Shown: one piece after another, positions 39,253-51,400 of the stretch | Layout of the letters: the number at the start of each line of letters is the position of its first letter | Numbering within the stretch: the stretch's first letter is position 1 | Origin: Oryzias latipes | Lineage: Eukaryota > Chordata > Actinopteri > Beloniformes > Adrianichthyidae | DNA length: 64,000 bases | Reading direction: 5' to 3' | NCBI RefSeq assembly: GCF_002234675.1 | Contig: NC_019867.2 | Location: 18,942,184 to 19,006,183, forward strand | Translations under genes and position numbers: made by a program | Notes under the pieces: generated by a model | What the model saw: the letters and a program-made list of their open reading frames with translations, nothing else | Told to the model about the DNA's origin: nothing | The model's database searches: none

Positions 39253-42191
39253 TTAGTTCGCAGACCAGTGGCTGGAAGTCGAGCTGCTGATGGCTTCTTT
39301 GTGGCACAAAGTGGGGCTGTTGCTGGAGTTGGGGGAGTGGGTGACACTTGGACTGCTTGGAGGCGTGGAGGAACAGGAGGAAGATTTGGATTTTATCTGC
39401 AGCCACTTGTCTCCCAAAGCCTTGGCGAAGTGGTCATCAACAGACACGCTGATGGAGAGCTGCTGAGAGCTCGATTTTTGGTAGTTCTTTCCCAGGCTCC
39501 TCTGGAAATGCTCCTCCAGCACATGGTCATAGTTGCGACTGGAATCCACTGAAAGTGGAAGGAAACATGACAAATCTCAAACACACACCTAAGTGAGTCA
39601 GTGAAGCTAAATGATTATCGGGTCTGTGATGTGAATGAGACAGCTAGGGAGGGACTGTCTGGAGTGTGAGCTCATGTGCAGGAGTGTGAGAATGACCTGG
39701 TGAGCGGCTCCTGTGGACCACAGATGTGCAGGACGGTTTTCTGGATGAGGACACACAAGTGATGACAGAGGGACGCATCTGTAGGGAAAGAAAGACATGA
39801 GACAACACTTCTTTAGCAGCTCCTTCCATGGATGTTCCTTTTCTATAAAGCTCCTGGTGAAGCAGGAAACTTGTTGAGTTGGAAATTACATGGGGCTTGA
39901 TAAAACCAGTTGGAAAAACTAATTGTGATGGGATAAACAGGTCAATGAAAGCCGTCTGTTTGGTCTTGTTGATGGCATTCCTCCCTCCATTGCTCACATT
40001 TTCTTCCTGAATCCTGCTGGATTGCATAGCTCAGGCAAGCTAAGGCCTGCATGCAGGTTTGCTTGCTAAAAAGCTGCACAGTTGGATTTTCAGTTTTAGA
40101 TGGAAGATGTACCACTTTTGCGGGTCGCCTGGAGGTACTCCCATGACTAAAAAGCAACAGGTGACAGTGCCATGTCTTCTGACTAATCGTAGTGACTTTA
40201 TCTTTCACTAAATCACTTTGGGGGGGGGGGGGGGGGGGATTAAAGCTCATGTGGCGCCACTAGATTACCTGGGTTTGACTGGGAGATGAACTCTTTGTCT
40301 TTTCTTCTGTGTTTTCAACTTCTTTTCTTGGTTTCTTGATGAGGGCCAGTGGTTCATCCATGACTGGTGTGTAGTAGACATGAGTGGGCAGTGGGCTGGG
40401 TATCGGACTTCTTGGAGATGTGGGACTCTGTTGGATCACCGCGGACGCTGGTGCTGCTCTCTGGCTTATTTTGCCAAGGGTTTTGCTTATGGCCCGCTCT
40501 CGCCTGAGAGGAAAAAAAAAAGTATTTATCCATCAGGAGATGCAACGTGTCAAATTTATCATAATTTTATAAAACACCAACCTTTCTTCCAGGGTTAGAC
40601 CTTTGTCGTGGGAGCACTTGCGTTTCATCGGATATGGGGCTGGGGCTCGTGTCCGTTCATTCCCTATGTGTCTGTACCGGTCTTCGGTTCGGAGACCAGG
40701 CTGGCCTAGGAAACAAATACCAAGGAGGAAGTCAGAAATTATTCATTAAATTATTTTAGCTTCATTTATAAATCCAAATAAATCCTTCAGGATAAATTAC
40801 CATGAGACATTTTACTCTAGTGACCAGGATGTGTAGTGTACAGCGATGAGTAACAGCTTGTTTTGCTTCAAAACATTAACCTGCATGACAGCTATTCGTG
40901 GGAAACGATTTTTCGTTACCGTTAATTGTAAACTCCGTTAAGCTGCAGAACTCGATCTACCTGATCAGTCAGGGTTTCAACACTACACAGCTGATTCAAT
41001 ACTAACGGTAAATGTTGTTTTTCTGCTTGATGCTGGCATCCAGCCCTGTCACACGCTTTCAAGGGCGCAATCAGCTTTTCTGGTTTGGATAGGGCGCCAA
41101 AGCTCAACTGGTTGGTGTTGAAGACGAGTGTTTAAGGAGAAAACTGTAAATGTGCATGTCTAGAAACATACTTTGAACTAAAAAATGAAAAAGTTTTAAA
41201 GTCCTAAATGTGAGAGAAAATGTATTTTGATGATAAAACTGATTTTAATTACAATAAAAATGTAATCAGATGTTCAAGCATGCAATGAGAACAACAGCAC
41301 TGTTTGGAAATGTTGTTGCATTGAAATTACACCCCATTCCATTGTGTGATTGTATGCTCAGTTAACTGGTGGAAATCCACATTGTCATTATGATAGGAGC
41401 ATTCTGCCGCCGTCTGGAAACAGTTGGGTCTCCAGCCTCGTTACACTGAAACAATCAGAGATGAACTGTTTTGCATTTGGAGGCCAAAAGCTATGGTTTG
41501 CATTTAACAGTTGGGCAGTTAAATCAGATTGGTTTTCCAACTGCGTAAACACTCCAAAAGGTCTGTGCACGTCTCCTTCACATAGATCTCTTTTGTGGAA
41601 GGGGGCAGGCGTAACCACACCTATGCTGATTTTTTTTAATGCCTCAGGCGTGGATATTTCTTTCTTATTAGCAGCACGAATGCGCTGCCTGACCTTCTGC
41701 CTAACAGAACTTTATCTGATTTTGCTTATATCTGAAAGGGAAACACGGTTTATCCCCTTTTTTAGCTTGGGTTTGTAAGAAACAGAGTACTTTCATTTAC
41801 AAAGGAGTTCGGATTTCGTTGTATGCAAACGTCCACAGTAAAATAAAATCCAGGTTTGCTCAAAAGCTTTCTCTGTATCTCTGTATGTTGTCTGCTTTTT
41901 CTACCCGATTTAAACAATAATCATCAAGATCATCAGCACATCAGACCAGGAATGTTTTATAAACACTATGAAACAGTGAAATAATAAAAATAAAGGTATA
42001 AACTGGATTTTTAAGACAATATATATTAATATCCTAGTTTCCTTAGCACTAGAGAATGTTATCTGTTATGTAAATTCAAAAATAATTTAGGACAAAAAAG
42101 GGGAAAATTGTGGTTTAATCTTACCTTCTAGTATGTAGACCTTGAAGCCACTGCTCATCCTGGTAATGTACTGGAAGTTGGCCACAGCCAT
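39253..42191 (-). CDS. vgll4l: Vestigial-like family member 4-like, TEAD-binding co-repressor
   Basis: VGLL4 proteins bind TEAD factors in the nucleus and compete with YAP. Coding exons on the minus strand: 42191-42125, 40705-40582, 40503-40269, 39778-39697, 39548-39253. They total 804 nt, 267 aa, with phases agreeing throughout. The protein opens MAVANFQYITRMSSGFKVYI and has a mid-region MDEPLALIKK motif. An RPSVITC segment leads into two TDU motifs: VLEEHFQRSLGKNY at about residues 179-192 and VDDHFAKALGDKWLQIK at about 206-222. A Ser/Thr/Pro-rich tail follows. The second TDU and RPSVITC are diagnostic of VGLL4. The short form and this N-terminus fit the fish vgll4l paralogue (from memory). 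The ATG-containing exon starts at 42,203 after a good acceptor, so an untranslated exon must lie upstream; I could not fix it. The 39,697 donor (CCAG/GTCATT) is weak and chosen by phase, so that boundary is the least certain. Confidence 0.88.
40220..40238. repeat. Poly(G) run of 19 in a vgll4l intron
   Basis: G on the plus strand (C on the vgll4l sense strand), about 30 bases beyond the donor of the third coding exon. Confidence 0.9.
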
Positions 42192-43439
42192 GTTTCCCTG
42201 TCCCTGTTGGAGTGGAAGGAAATGCAGATAAACACTGACTGCAGGAGTTTACTCAACACAAGCAATGGCGCTCATAGATTGTGTTGGAAAGCTAATGAGA
42301 TCCTGGCTCTGAACTGAAGCAGGTAAAATATCAGGTAGTTGCAGGTAGGCAGAGGTGCTTCCCTGTGACTCATCCCCCCTAAACTGTGATTGGCTGCTGC
42401 CCGAGCCAATGGCAGGCCCTTTTTCATTCACTGTGTGTGTTGTCATTGTGCTGGAGGCCGAATGGATTTGCAAGGCCTGCCTCAGAAGTGGGAAACAAGG
42501 CTGATAATTTCACAGTCTAAAGCATATAAGGGTGCACACACAGGCATTTGATTCATCATTGCTTTCTAAAGCAGGAAGCATCATAAAAAGAGACACTCTC
42601 CTCTTCAGTGCAGAGTTGAACCTTTCTGTCCAGTCTTTTGTTTTCCCTCCATGAAATCTGCACCTGTCCACTCCCCCTTGCTGACTCCTAATCTGCAATC
42701 TCACCAAACTGCATTTTTCTGTGTGCTTAGCCCACCAAGGCTCCAATCATTCCACTGACCTGTCCAAACATGTTTGCAGCTGTACTCGGAGCCCGCCTCA
42801 CCAGTAATACAAAGCTTTTTGTTGATGGCCATACAAAGACTCCTTATTTCCGAAAAGGCTGCTGTAAAACGAACTATTTGAGCACATAGAGTTGGGCCAC
42901 ACTTAGATTTTGTTCCTACTTACTCTAACACTGATCCTACAGTAAAAAGACAGTTTAGATGCACTGGCAGTTTATAGAAAATGATGAATAACATCTCCCA
43001 CATTTAACAGCTACATAAACTAGCCGGTTAATATTTACCTCATAGTGTCCAAACAGGTTTAAAGTGGCAAACAGCCACTGGATAGAAAGTCTGCATATTC
43101 AAGAAAAACATGTCAGATTTAATTTCAGGTCAGGACTGCCCCCTAAAGGCAAGGAAAGTAATAACAAGGTTTCAAGCCCCACCATTGCCCATTTCCTTGG
43201 CACTCCTGAATTAACAAAGAATGACTTAAGATTACAAACAATTAGCATTTCTTGAAAAGCACGTTTTTCCAAGAAGAATTCCATGCAGCGTGAACAGTGT
43301 AAAATGTGAGGAATTTTGTTGTAAAATGCGGAGAATGTGTGAGTGGTCAGTCTAGTTCAGGCCTTTTAGGTTGTCTTTTTGACCACAACCTGTCATAGAG
43401 AGAAAGTTCTGCTCTGCCACAAGATGACAAAACAAAAGA

Positions 43440-43453
43440 CCCCCCCCCCCCCC
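43440..43453. repeat. Poly(C) run of 14
   Basis: Uninterrupted C run on the plus strand in the vgll4l-syn1 spacer. Confidence 0.9.
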
Positions 43454-44111
43454 AGTAACTAATTGTTTATAAAATCTTCTTTCGTTATTTTATCAAATAA
43501 AAAAAAACGACACTTTGCAAGCTCACTGATAATTTGACATCGATTTTAGAGAATATCCCAAGCAGCTATTGGAAAAAAGTAACCCAATATATTACGTTTT
43601 TTCTTCTTGGTAAATGTCTACATTAAGTCTATAGAGTAACTTATTCATCATTTGATTGGCAACAGGTAAAGCGTGTTCTGTAGCACAGAAATAAAAAGCA
43701 CCATAATTGTTATTAAAAGTCTCTCTGTCTAAACAGAGATCACTGCCAGTGTTGTGTCTCCACAAATTCCTGCGTTTAAACACGTAATCCTACATTTAGA
43801 AAATGATGCTAAATTGTATTATAGATTAACTAGACAGCTGCACTTGACATTTTATTAGCTGTGGTGTCTGTGGGATCCGGTCTGTCTGTGGGTGCCTTGA
43901 GGCACGTGTACTGTGGGCCTCACCTGGTGTATTCCTAATGCACATTTTTAGTGGATAACAAAGACTAAATGGGTCCCAAACTGGCCCCAATGTAATCAGA
44001 CAGAAATAAGCGAGGAATAAGCACGAGGGAATTTAGAATAATACGTCTTATTGTCTTATGAGGATAGAAAGACCGAAACAGTAAAGCTCATGCGTCAGCT
44101 GCAGTCTGGGT

Positions 44112-44146
44112 GCAGGTGAGGCATGGGTGGGTGATGCCTCACCTGC
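44112..44146. repeat. Perfect 13-bp inverted repeat holding two E-boxes
   Basis: GCAGGTGAGGCAT and ATGCCTCACCTGC are exact reverse complements separated by GGGTGGGTG. Each arm holds a CAGGTG/CACCTG E-box. It lies in the spacer between two divergent genes, so a regulatory role is possible but unproven. Confidence 0.85.
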
Positions 44147-45228
44147 TGCATTCTCATGTATTTCAATAGGAAGTTCGTAAATTTGCTACTTTTTAACCAA
44201 AGAAACATTGAAACCTCACACAGAAAAAAGTAATCATAGAACAGACATGTTTAAAAAAATGTTTTCTTTTTCTTTTTAATAAAAAACATATACATTTTAT
44301 TTAATTTATGTATTCTTTGAGCTATATTATGCCCCTCACCTGCCTCCCCTCACTGCATGTCACTGCCCTCAGTAGTCCCTGAACTCACCGGTGGGTTTGC
44401 CAATCGGCTGTTTACAATGACCCAGAAATTAAACCGACCCTCTTATTATCATTGTTTTCATTCAAAATTTGGCATTAAGGTTTCAAAGGTATCATTCTGA
44501 TACCTTTTGGAATAAATCCTTGCAACTTAACAGTTCAGTGGAGCATTGACCTTTTTCTTTTGATATTTTTCTCTTTGTTTTGACCTAGTGCTTGTTTTGT
44601 TTTTGGGTGTATACAGTTTTAGTTGGTCTTTATATTTTTCATCTTTTGTTATAAAACATAAAAAGTGTTTGATCTCATTTTTAGTCATTTTTATCCCCAA
44701 ATCTATTTAAACAAATTAATCATTATAAGCTTATTGTGTCTCTTTTTAAATTTATTTAAAATAATCACAAAAGAAATGGGAGATGAAACAAAAATGTTAT
44801 ATAGTGAATCATTGCACCCAAGCAGATGTCTTAGTTCCCTTTTGTGTTCATGTATGCTCACACATAAACTATCAACTCATATATCTGCATTTTTACACTA
44901 AAACAGGTTGCAAAACTATCCAAGAACAAAAGATATAAAACGCTAACCCCTCTTTAAGCAATAAGCCTGAACTTTGTAGCTGGAATAATGGATTCAATGT
45001 CACTGCACAATGCTAAAAATTTGAGTAGATTTTGAACCTCAGCAAAACTTTTAGGCTTTAAATGGCAGAACGTTGTGGATAATTGAAACTAAAAAAAAAA
45101 GGTTCATTCTGACACTAATTTACAAATTTTCACTGTAAACATCTAGTCACTATCGCAGCACAGTTTCCACATTGAGTCTCCCAGGGGTGGGGACCAGTGT
45201 GTTCAACTCTGATTAGTTCTCATCATCA

Positions 45229-45242
45229 CCACCAGATGGCGC
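45229..45242 (+). promoter_or_regulatory. Full match to the CTCF core consensus
   Basis: CCACCAGATGGCGC agrees with CCASYAGRKGGCRS at all 14 positions. It sits about 0.77 kb before the donor of the syn1 untranslated exon, between oppositely transcribed genes, where an insulator would be sensible. Occupancy cannot be judged from sequence. Confidence 0.6.
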
Positions 45243-45348
45243 GCTTCCCACAATGTTGTATGGACGAAAATCAAAGGCAAGAAGCAGCGTGAGCGGTCAG
45301 TGTGTCGCTCCCTGTTTTGTTGGCACCTTCGGGGTCCCGTGGCGTCAG

Positions 45349-45386
<38 letters not shown>
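45349..45386. repeat. Poly(C) run of 38 upstream of syn1
   Basis: The longest homopolymer in the window. It lies 107 bases after the CTCF-like site and about 60 bases before the RE1-like site. It could form a G-quadruplex/i-motif structure. Its exact length may be unreliable because such runs are hard to sequence. Confidence 0.85.
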
Positions 45387-45387
<1 letters not shown>

Positions 45388-45444
45388 TGAACTCAGCAGC
45401 AATGTTTGTGTGTCACATAGCGACGCCCCTGCGAGCCCGAGCTC

Positions 45445-45465
45445 GCCAGCACCACTGACATTCGT
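45445..45465 (+). promoter_or_regulatory. syn1: Degenerate RE1/REST-like element upstream of syn1
   Basis: CAGCACCACTGACA agrees well with the left half and spacer of the RE1 consensus, while the right half carries mismatches (about three across the defined core). Mammalian SYN1 has a functional RE1 in its promoter (established knowledge), and the position here, upstream of the untranslated exon, is comparable. Binding is uncertain. Confidence 0.35.
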
Positions 45466-45709
45466 AGCCCAGCAATGAGCTGTGACAAGACGAAAAACAA
45501 CAAGACAGGAAGTTGTGAAGGATCCCTTCAATATAAAAAGTCAAAATCCACAAATCCAGACGGTGACAAACTATGCATGAAATGTTGGTATTATCCATAA
45601 GTGGGATATTTGTCTACTTTTTCTATGCTTTGCTTTTTTTCCAAACACTTAAGTTTCAAGAAGTAACAACAAATGTCCCAACAAAAATATTTTTATTTTG
45701 TAAGCAGTA

Positions 45710-45718
45710 ACCGGAAGT
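45710..45718 (+). promoter_or_regulatory. syn1: ETS-type site, putative syn1 promoter
   Basis: ACCGGAAGT is a canonical strong ETS/GABP site. It lies about 290 bases before the donor of the syn1 untranslated exon. No TATA box was found, so transcription probably starts somewhere between 45,750 and 45,950. Confidence 0.4.
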
Positions 45719-45849
45719 AATCTTCATCACACTATGCGACTTGATGACTGTACAGGTTTCTCTCTCGGAGGATGACTGCAAGTGACGCAGGGCACACGGT
45801 AGCAGCTGGGTCTGGAGGGGAAGTAAAGGATGCTGGAGAAGCCCTGACT

Positions 45850-45999
45850 TCATTTATATCATAAGTTTAAACCCAGCGCACGAGCTGCCAAGACGCGCGG
45901 ACGACACGTGGGTTACCTGGCTGCAGGATCACCTGCGATATCAATAAAGAGGAATCATCGGCTCATCCTCCGGGCGGATTAGTTTGGATGCATGCCCAG
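45850..45999 (+). other. syn1: Untranslated first exon of syn1
   Basis: The exon ends at CATGCCCAG followed by GTAGGC (45,999/46,000). The matching acceptor TTTCTTTAG is at 46,150-46,158, placing the ATG exon from 46,159. The 5' start is not determined; 45,850 is a nominal lower limit in a GC-richer stretch. The 159-nt intron is short but normal for fish. Confidence 0.45.
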
Positions 46000-46294
46000 G
46001 TAGGCTCCATCAGTTACCTCGGGTATTTAACGTATTTGCTGTGACTGATCCAGCCGATGTTTTTTGGAACAATCATGTCATGAATAATTTATTATCTGCA
46101 TTTTTGACAATCACATTTTGTATTGAACATTAAAAATCTGATATTTTCCTTTCTTTAGGGAACACTGACCCCCGTCTCTGCACATGGAAAAGTAGATTAA
46201 TCATTGCCTTTTCCCAAAAATCCCGTTCTGAGTCGTATCTCGGATATTTGGAGCCGCATTTTTGCTTCCATCAGTTCTGCAAATCTCCTCCACC

Positions 46295-48453
46295 ATGAAC
46301 TACCTACGTCGACGGCTCTCGGACAGCAATTTCATGTCCAATCTCCCTAATGGTTACATGGGCGACCTCCAACGCCCCGATCCGCCGCAGCAAAGCCCCG
46401 CAGTGTCGCCCGGGCCGGCGGAGAGGCGGCAGTCCACCGGCCAGCAGCAGCAGCAGCCGCCGCCGCTGCAGCCGCAGCCGCAGCAGCAGCAGCAGACTTC
46501 TGCAGGCGCGGGCTCCAGCTTTTTCTCCTCTCTATCCAACGCTGTCAAGCAGACTACCGCCGCTGCGGCTGCAACCCTCTCCGAGGCGGCGGACCGAGCA
46601 GGAGGCTTCAGCAACGCAAAGATCATCCTGGTGATCGACGATCAGCAGACCGACTGGTGAGTGCCGAAAAGTCTTGACAGGAATGTGTGCCAGCCCGTGG
46701 GCTGCAGTCAGTCAGTGGGCTGACTTCTAGAAGGTCATAGGAAACAGCCGATGCTGCCAGGTATATCACACTAAGCCTCCTCCCCCCCAATATCTGAACC
46801 TCCCCCTGCAGGAGACACCCGCGCGGGCCTGCGCAAAGTGCGCCAGTGGCGCCACAGCCAGAATGCGCATATTGAACACGATCATGCAGAGGAGCCATTT
46901 TCATTTGGCAATCTTGCATCAACTCATTTAGTATTCTGTCGTTGAACTGTCCCCAAAATGCGCTTAAATCCAGGCTAAATTCAGTTCAGGGCTGTGGTCA
47001 AATCAAGGAGCTGCTCTGGAGAATTTGCAAAAGGTGATTCTAGCATCTTCAAGGCAGCAGGGTGGGAGCTTCGCTTAAAGGAGAGAAGAGAGAATAACAC
47101 CTCAAGTTGAGGTGCTAGCTCTGCTCCACTTGCACAAAATCACTCCTTTCAGCCTCCATGAGGATGTTGATGTCAGCCAAGTTAACAATATTTTTAAAGA
47201 GTAAACACAAAATACAGATGTTTGAGATCTGCTTTTATGTTAATGCCTCAACTCGGCTGTTTTTTCTCTCCACATTCAGGGTGAAGATCTTCAGAGGAAG
47301 AAAAGTCCACGGAGAATTCGACATAAAAGTGGAACAGGTGGATATCACTGGTGATGGATTTCTAATTAGCCCCATGAAGTCAATTAAGACACTGAGATTA
47401 GGGATACATTTACATATTTTCAAAGTAAAGCTAGTATTTTAGGTTTTTTCTTTGATGGTCCTGACGTAATTTAAAAATGTTCAGTATATGTTTGAATGTT
47501 TTGATAAACAAAAGATTGAAGTTTGTTGATCAAAGAGGCTATTTTCTGATTTAAGAATTAAAAGACACCCAGCAGACCAGAACCTTCAGGAATGGTGTTG
47601 CTATGGAGATATAGATAAATGTCTTTTGGTCTTATTTGCTGTTACTGAAAGCCCTCTTAGTAGGTCAGCTGCCTTCACTGCCACACTGACCCCCCCCCCC
47701 CCCCCCCAACACACCTCCCTTGAGATGTCCAGAAGAATTTTTTCAAAACAATATGTAAGATGCAAACAACTCTGTAAACAAATGCACAATCTGTTGGTGC
47801 ACTCTGACAGCTGACTGATGGAGTTTTTGTATGAAAACATGGCTGTTTTATAAGAACATTTGCAGATGCAGTTTTTGCCAGTGACTATTCATAGCTTGCA
47901 AAGAGCAGCAGGGATGCCGAATGTTTCCAGTTTTTTTTCTCCGCCTCGAGCATTTCCCTCTCTTCCTATTTTGGCCTGTGCTATTTTTGTCATTGTCTTA
48001 TCGTTACGATAGGATAAGATAAGAATTTCTTAATCCCACAGTGGAAACGATAGATCCACTTTCACTGTATTAGATCCACAGGATCAGACAATAATATTAA
48101 CTGACTAAAAATCTGCATTACAGTATAAATGAATCTTATTGCACTTGCGGTAAAATTTGAGAAAAACAATGTGCCAATGTTGCTCCAAGTCTGTTAACGG
48201 GAGCACACAACTTCAAACAATGACTATTTTTTGTGAATGACATGTCTTTCCCTGACTGATAAGAAACTTCTTTGTTTTATGTTGCTGCAGATTTCTTGGT
48301 TTTTAACAGACTCTGACTCTTTCCCTTCAGGCAGAGTTCACTGAAATCAACTTGGTGGTCAACAGCACAGGTAGCTTCAATGTGGACATTGATGCAATCC
48401 GCAATGGACACAAGGTTACAAAGTAAGCGTTTTTCTGCTTTGAAATTCCCTGA

Positions 48454-48484
<31 letters not shown>

Positions 48485-51400
48485 AGACTGAAGAGCAGGT
48501 TGTCTAACTATGCTGTTTGATATTTTCCTCATGTCTCATGTGCCAGATCCTTTAAACCAGACTTCGTGCTGATTAGACAGCACGCCTTTAGCATGGACAA
48601 AAACGGAGACCACCGCAACATAGTGATCGGACTGCAGTATGCGGGGGTTCCGAGCGTGAACTCTCTGCACTCTGTCTACAATTTCTGCGATAAACCATGG
48701 GTGGTGAGTGGTGCTCTGCTCCTTAAATCTCTGAATAAAGTGCAGACTGATTTCTGTCATGCAGACTTTTAGAGTTTGCTTCTGCCTCAGTTTGCTCAGA
48801 TGTCAAGACTCCATAAGCAGCTGGGCCCAGAGGAGTTCCCACTGATTGAGCAGGTTTACTATCCGAACCACAAGGAGATGGTGGGTTCTTTCTACTTCCC
48901 TGTTCTTAACTTTCAGCTTTACCAAATGTCATGTTAAAGACCCACTCTGATTAAAAATGGGTTTTTGGTATTCCTATTACTCGTGGCAATTTTCTGTTAA
49001 TGGAGGACAGAAGTAGACAAAAATGTCGTATGAAAAATATTTTTTTTGTGATGAAGAAAATTCACTGGACAGGCCACAACCTGCATCCACTTGTAAACAA
49101 CTAGATTCACTTGTAGACAAACAGATCCATGCACATCTTCGTTTTCCTCGTCTGAGCTGGCATCTGACTCAAAACCTACGACTGGATAGCTCCAACACTG
49201 CTCTTCATTTTTGTTGCACCAGTAATGTTTGGCTAAAAACGGCATAATCAAAATCAAAAGAGAACTGGGAACGCTTGTAAAGTAGATTAAAAGATGATTA
49301 GTGGGACTTTAAAAGTATGTTCAATGCCTTGAGTACATTTCCTTCCACAGCTTCACATTTAAAACCTTTTTGCAGGATATAATTTAGCCTTTCATCAGAA
49401 ACTAAACTTGAACTGTCCAATAATGTCTTTTTGTTTCAGATAACTTCCCCTCGGTTCCCTGTTGTGGTCAAGATGGGCCATGCTCACTCAGGAATGGGAA
49501 AGGTAAAGCAGGATCAGTCAACCTATTAATCATCTGTTATAAACATATTCCGACATTTTTGTAATCTTTGCTTTCTAAGGTCAAAGTGGACAATCAGTAC
49601 GACTTTCAAGATATTGCCAGTGTTGTTGCACTGACCAAGACCTATGCAACATCGGAGCCTTTTATCGATGCAAAATATGACGTCCGCATTCAGAAGATTG
49701 GTAACAATTACAAAGCCTACATGTAAGCATTTCTGTTTCCGGCATTTCCTCCATCAAAATGATTCCCAAACTAACGTTTCATTCCTATTAACAGGAGGAC
49801 ATCCGTTTCTGGTAACTGGAAAACTAACACTGGCTCCTCCATTTTGGAGCAGGTGGCCATGTCAGACAAGTGAGACTGGATAACTGTCCTCTAGGAACAT
49901 GTTGACAGTTCAATGTTTGTGTGTTTTCATATTTTTCTTTATGACGTTAACGCAGGTACAGGCTGTGGGTGGATTCTTGTGCAGAGATCTTTGGCGGATT
50001 AGATATTTGTGCTGTGGAGGCTCTGCATGGTAAAGATGGGATAGACTACATTATAGAGGTACTAAAAGACAGCAGAGTGGTGTTGATCTCTTCGGCCAAC
50101 AGTGGAATGTATTTCAACACGTGAATTTTTAAGGTGGATGATTGTTCGATGCCGCTCATCGGGGACCAGCAGGATGAGGACCGGGTTCAGATCGCAGACC
50201 TTGTGCTTAGTAGAATGAACCAGACCGTTCCGCGGACTCCAAGCTCTTCAGCAGTCCGGACTTCAGCCGGACAGCAAACACAGGTGCTCAAACTACACAT
50301 GCACTCTGTTCAACGTACTCCTCTTTTGTTCCAAGCCTTCCAATATCACAACCTTTGTGGAAAAATTTATCTGAGTTTGTACTCTTCAGGAGATGTCTGT
50401 GTGTCACTTAGGAAGGTCATATTGAGTATCTTGTGAGGTGATCTAATCCTGTTTAAAATATCCATCCATTTTCTTTCACTTATCCTGGTTGATTCACGGG
50501 GGGCAGCAGTCTAAACCAAGGATACCCAGACTTTCCTCTCCCAGGCCACTCACTCCTTCTTCTTTCTCCTCCATGAGAATCATTCCCTGGCCAGCTGAGA
50601 GATGTAGTCGCTCCAGGGTCTTCCCCAGGGTCTCTTGGTGGGACATGCCTGCCCTCTTCTTTGGATGAGTCCAGGGGGCATCCAAACCAGATGCTACAGC
50701 CCCCTCAGCTTGCTCCTCTCGATGAGGAGGAGCAGTAGCTCTACTCCTAGCCTTGTCATTTTTAAATTAGTCATATATTGTTGTTCTGGAAGCAAATACA
50801 GTCACACATAAACAATTGGCCTGCTTCAGAACATTTGCTCTAAAATAGAAAAAATTAAAGTGACTGTCTTAACTTTATTTGTTTATTCATAATAAATATA
50901 TCTTCCTTTCCAAAAGAAAAATATTTAGAAATGGCCAATTTTAGCATTAAAAGCCACAACTTCTGTTCAACTTCTGAAACAGCAGAAATATAGCTTTAAC
51001 TTAGTTTTGTTAAAGGCGAATATGGAGTTTAGGCTTGACAACCATCCCAGCGATGGGGTGTCGTCCCACCCCTCTGTGGCCTGTGAGGCTTATCAGGCTG
51101 GGATTGACAAGTCGTGAGCAGACTTAGCTGTCGTGAGCGTGGGATTGCACCAACAGATTGGGATTCAACATCAGGGCATCAGGATGTTTCCTATAGGAAA
51201 AAATGTTCCAGACTAAAACAATGTCGACGATGTACGGTGGTGTGATGGGGACAACTATTGCAAAGCCATTTAGATCATGTTTATTGTGTTTATTACAAGT
51301 ATATAATGTCACGATTAGTTCAAAAGCATGGGAATTTTAATAGGTCTTTATTAGATTGTACTCAGATTCTAAAGCTTTTTTTTACGATTTCACTCTACAA

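Larger units (their letters stand above)
42204..45228. other. vgll4l-syn1 divergent spacer, left part
   Basis: No coding sequence is recognised. The untranslated first exon and promoter of vgll4l must lie here or farther right. Several possible minus-strand donors exist (for example CACCAG/GTGAGG near 43,920), but none is decisive. A poly(C) run lies at 43,440-43,453 and a perfect hairpin at 44,112-44,146. Confidence 0.5.

Noticed and set aside
38986-39552. 188-codon plus-strand frame
   Set aside because: It is antisense to the last vgll4l exon, whose minus-strand product carries both TDU motifs.
41350-41778. 142-codon plus-strand frame in the first vgll4l intron
   Set aside because: No family resemblance and no conserved motif; probably chance.
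45271-45531. Minus-strand frame with a long Gly run
   Set aside because: The Gly run is simply the translation of the 38-nt poly(C) tract in the promoter region.
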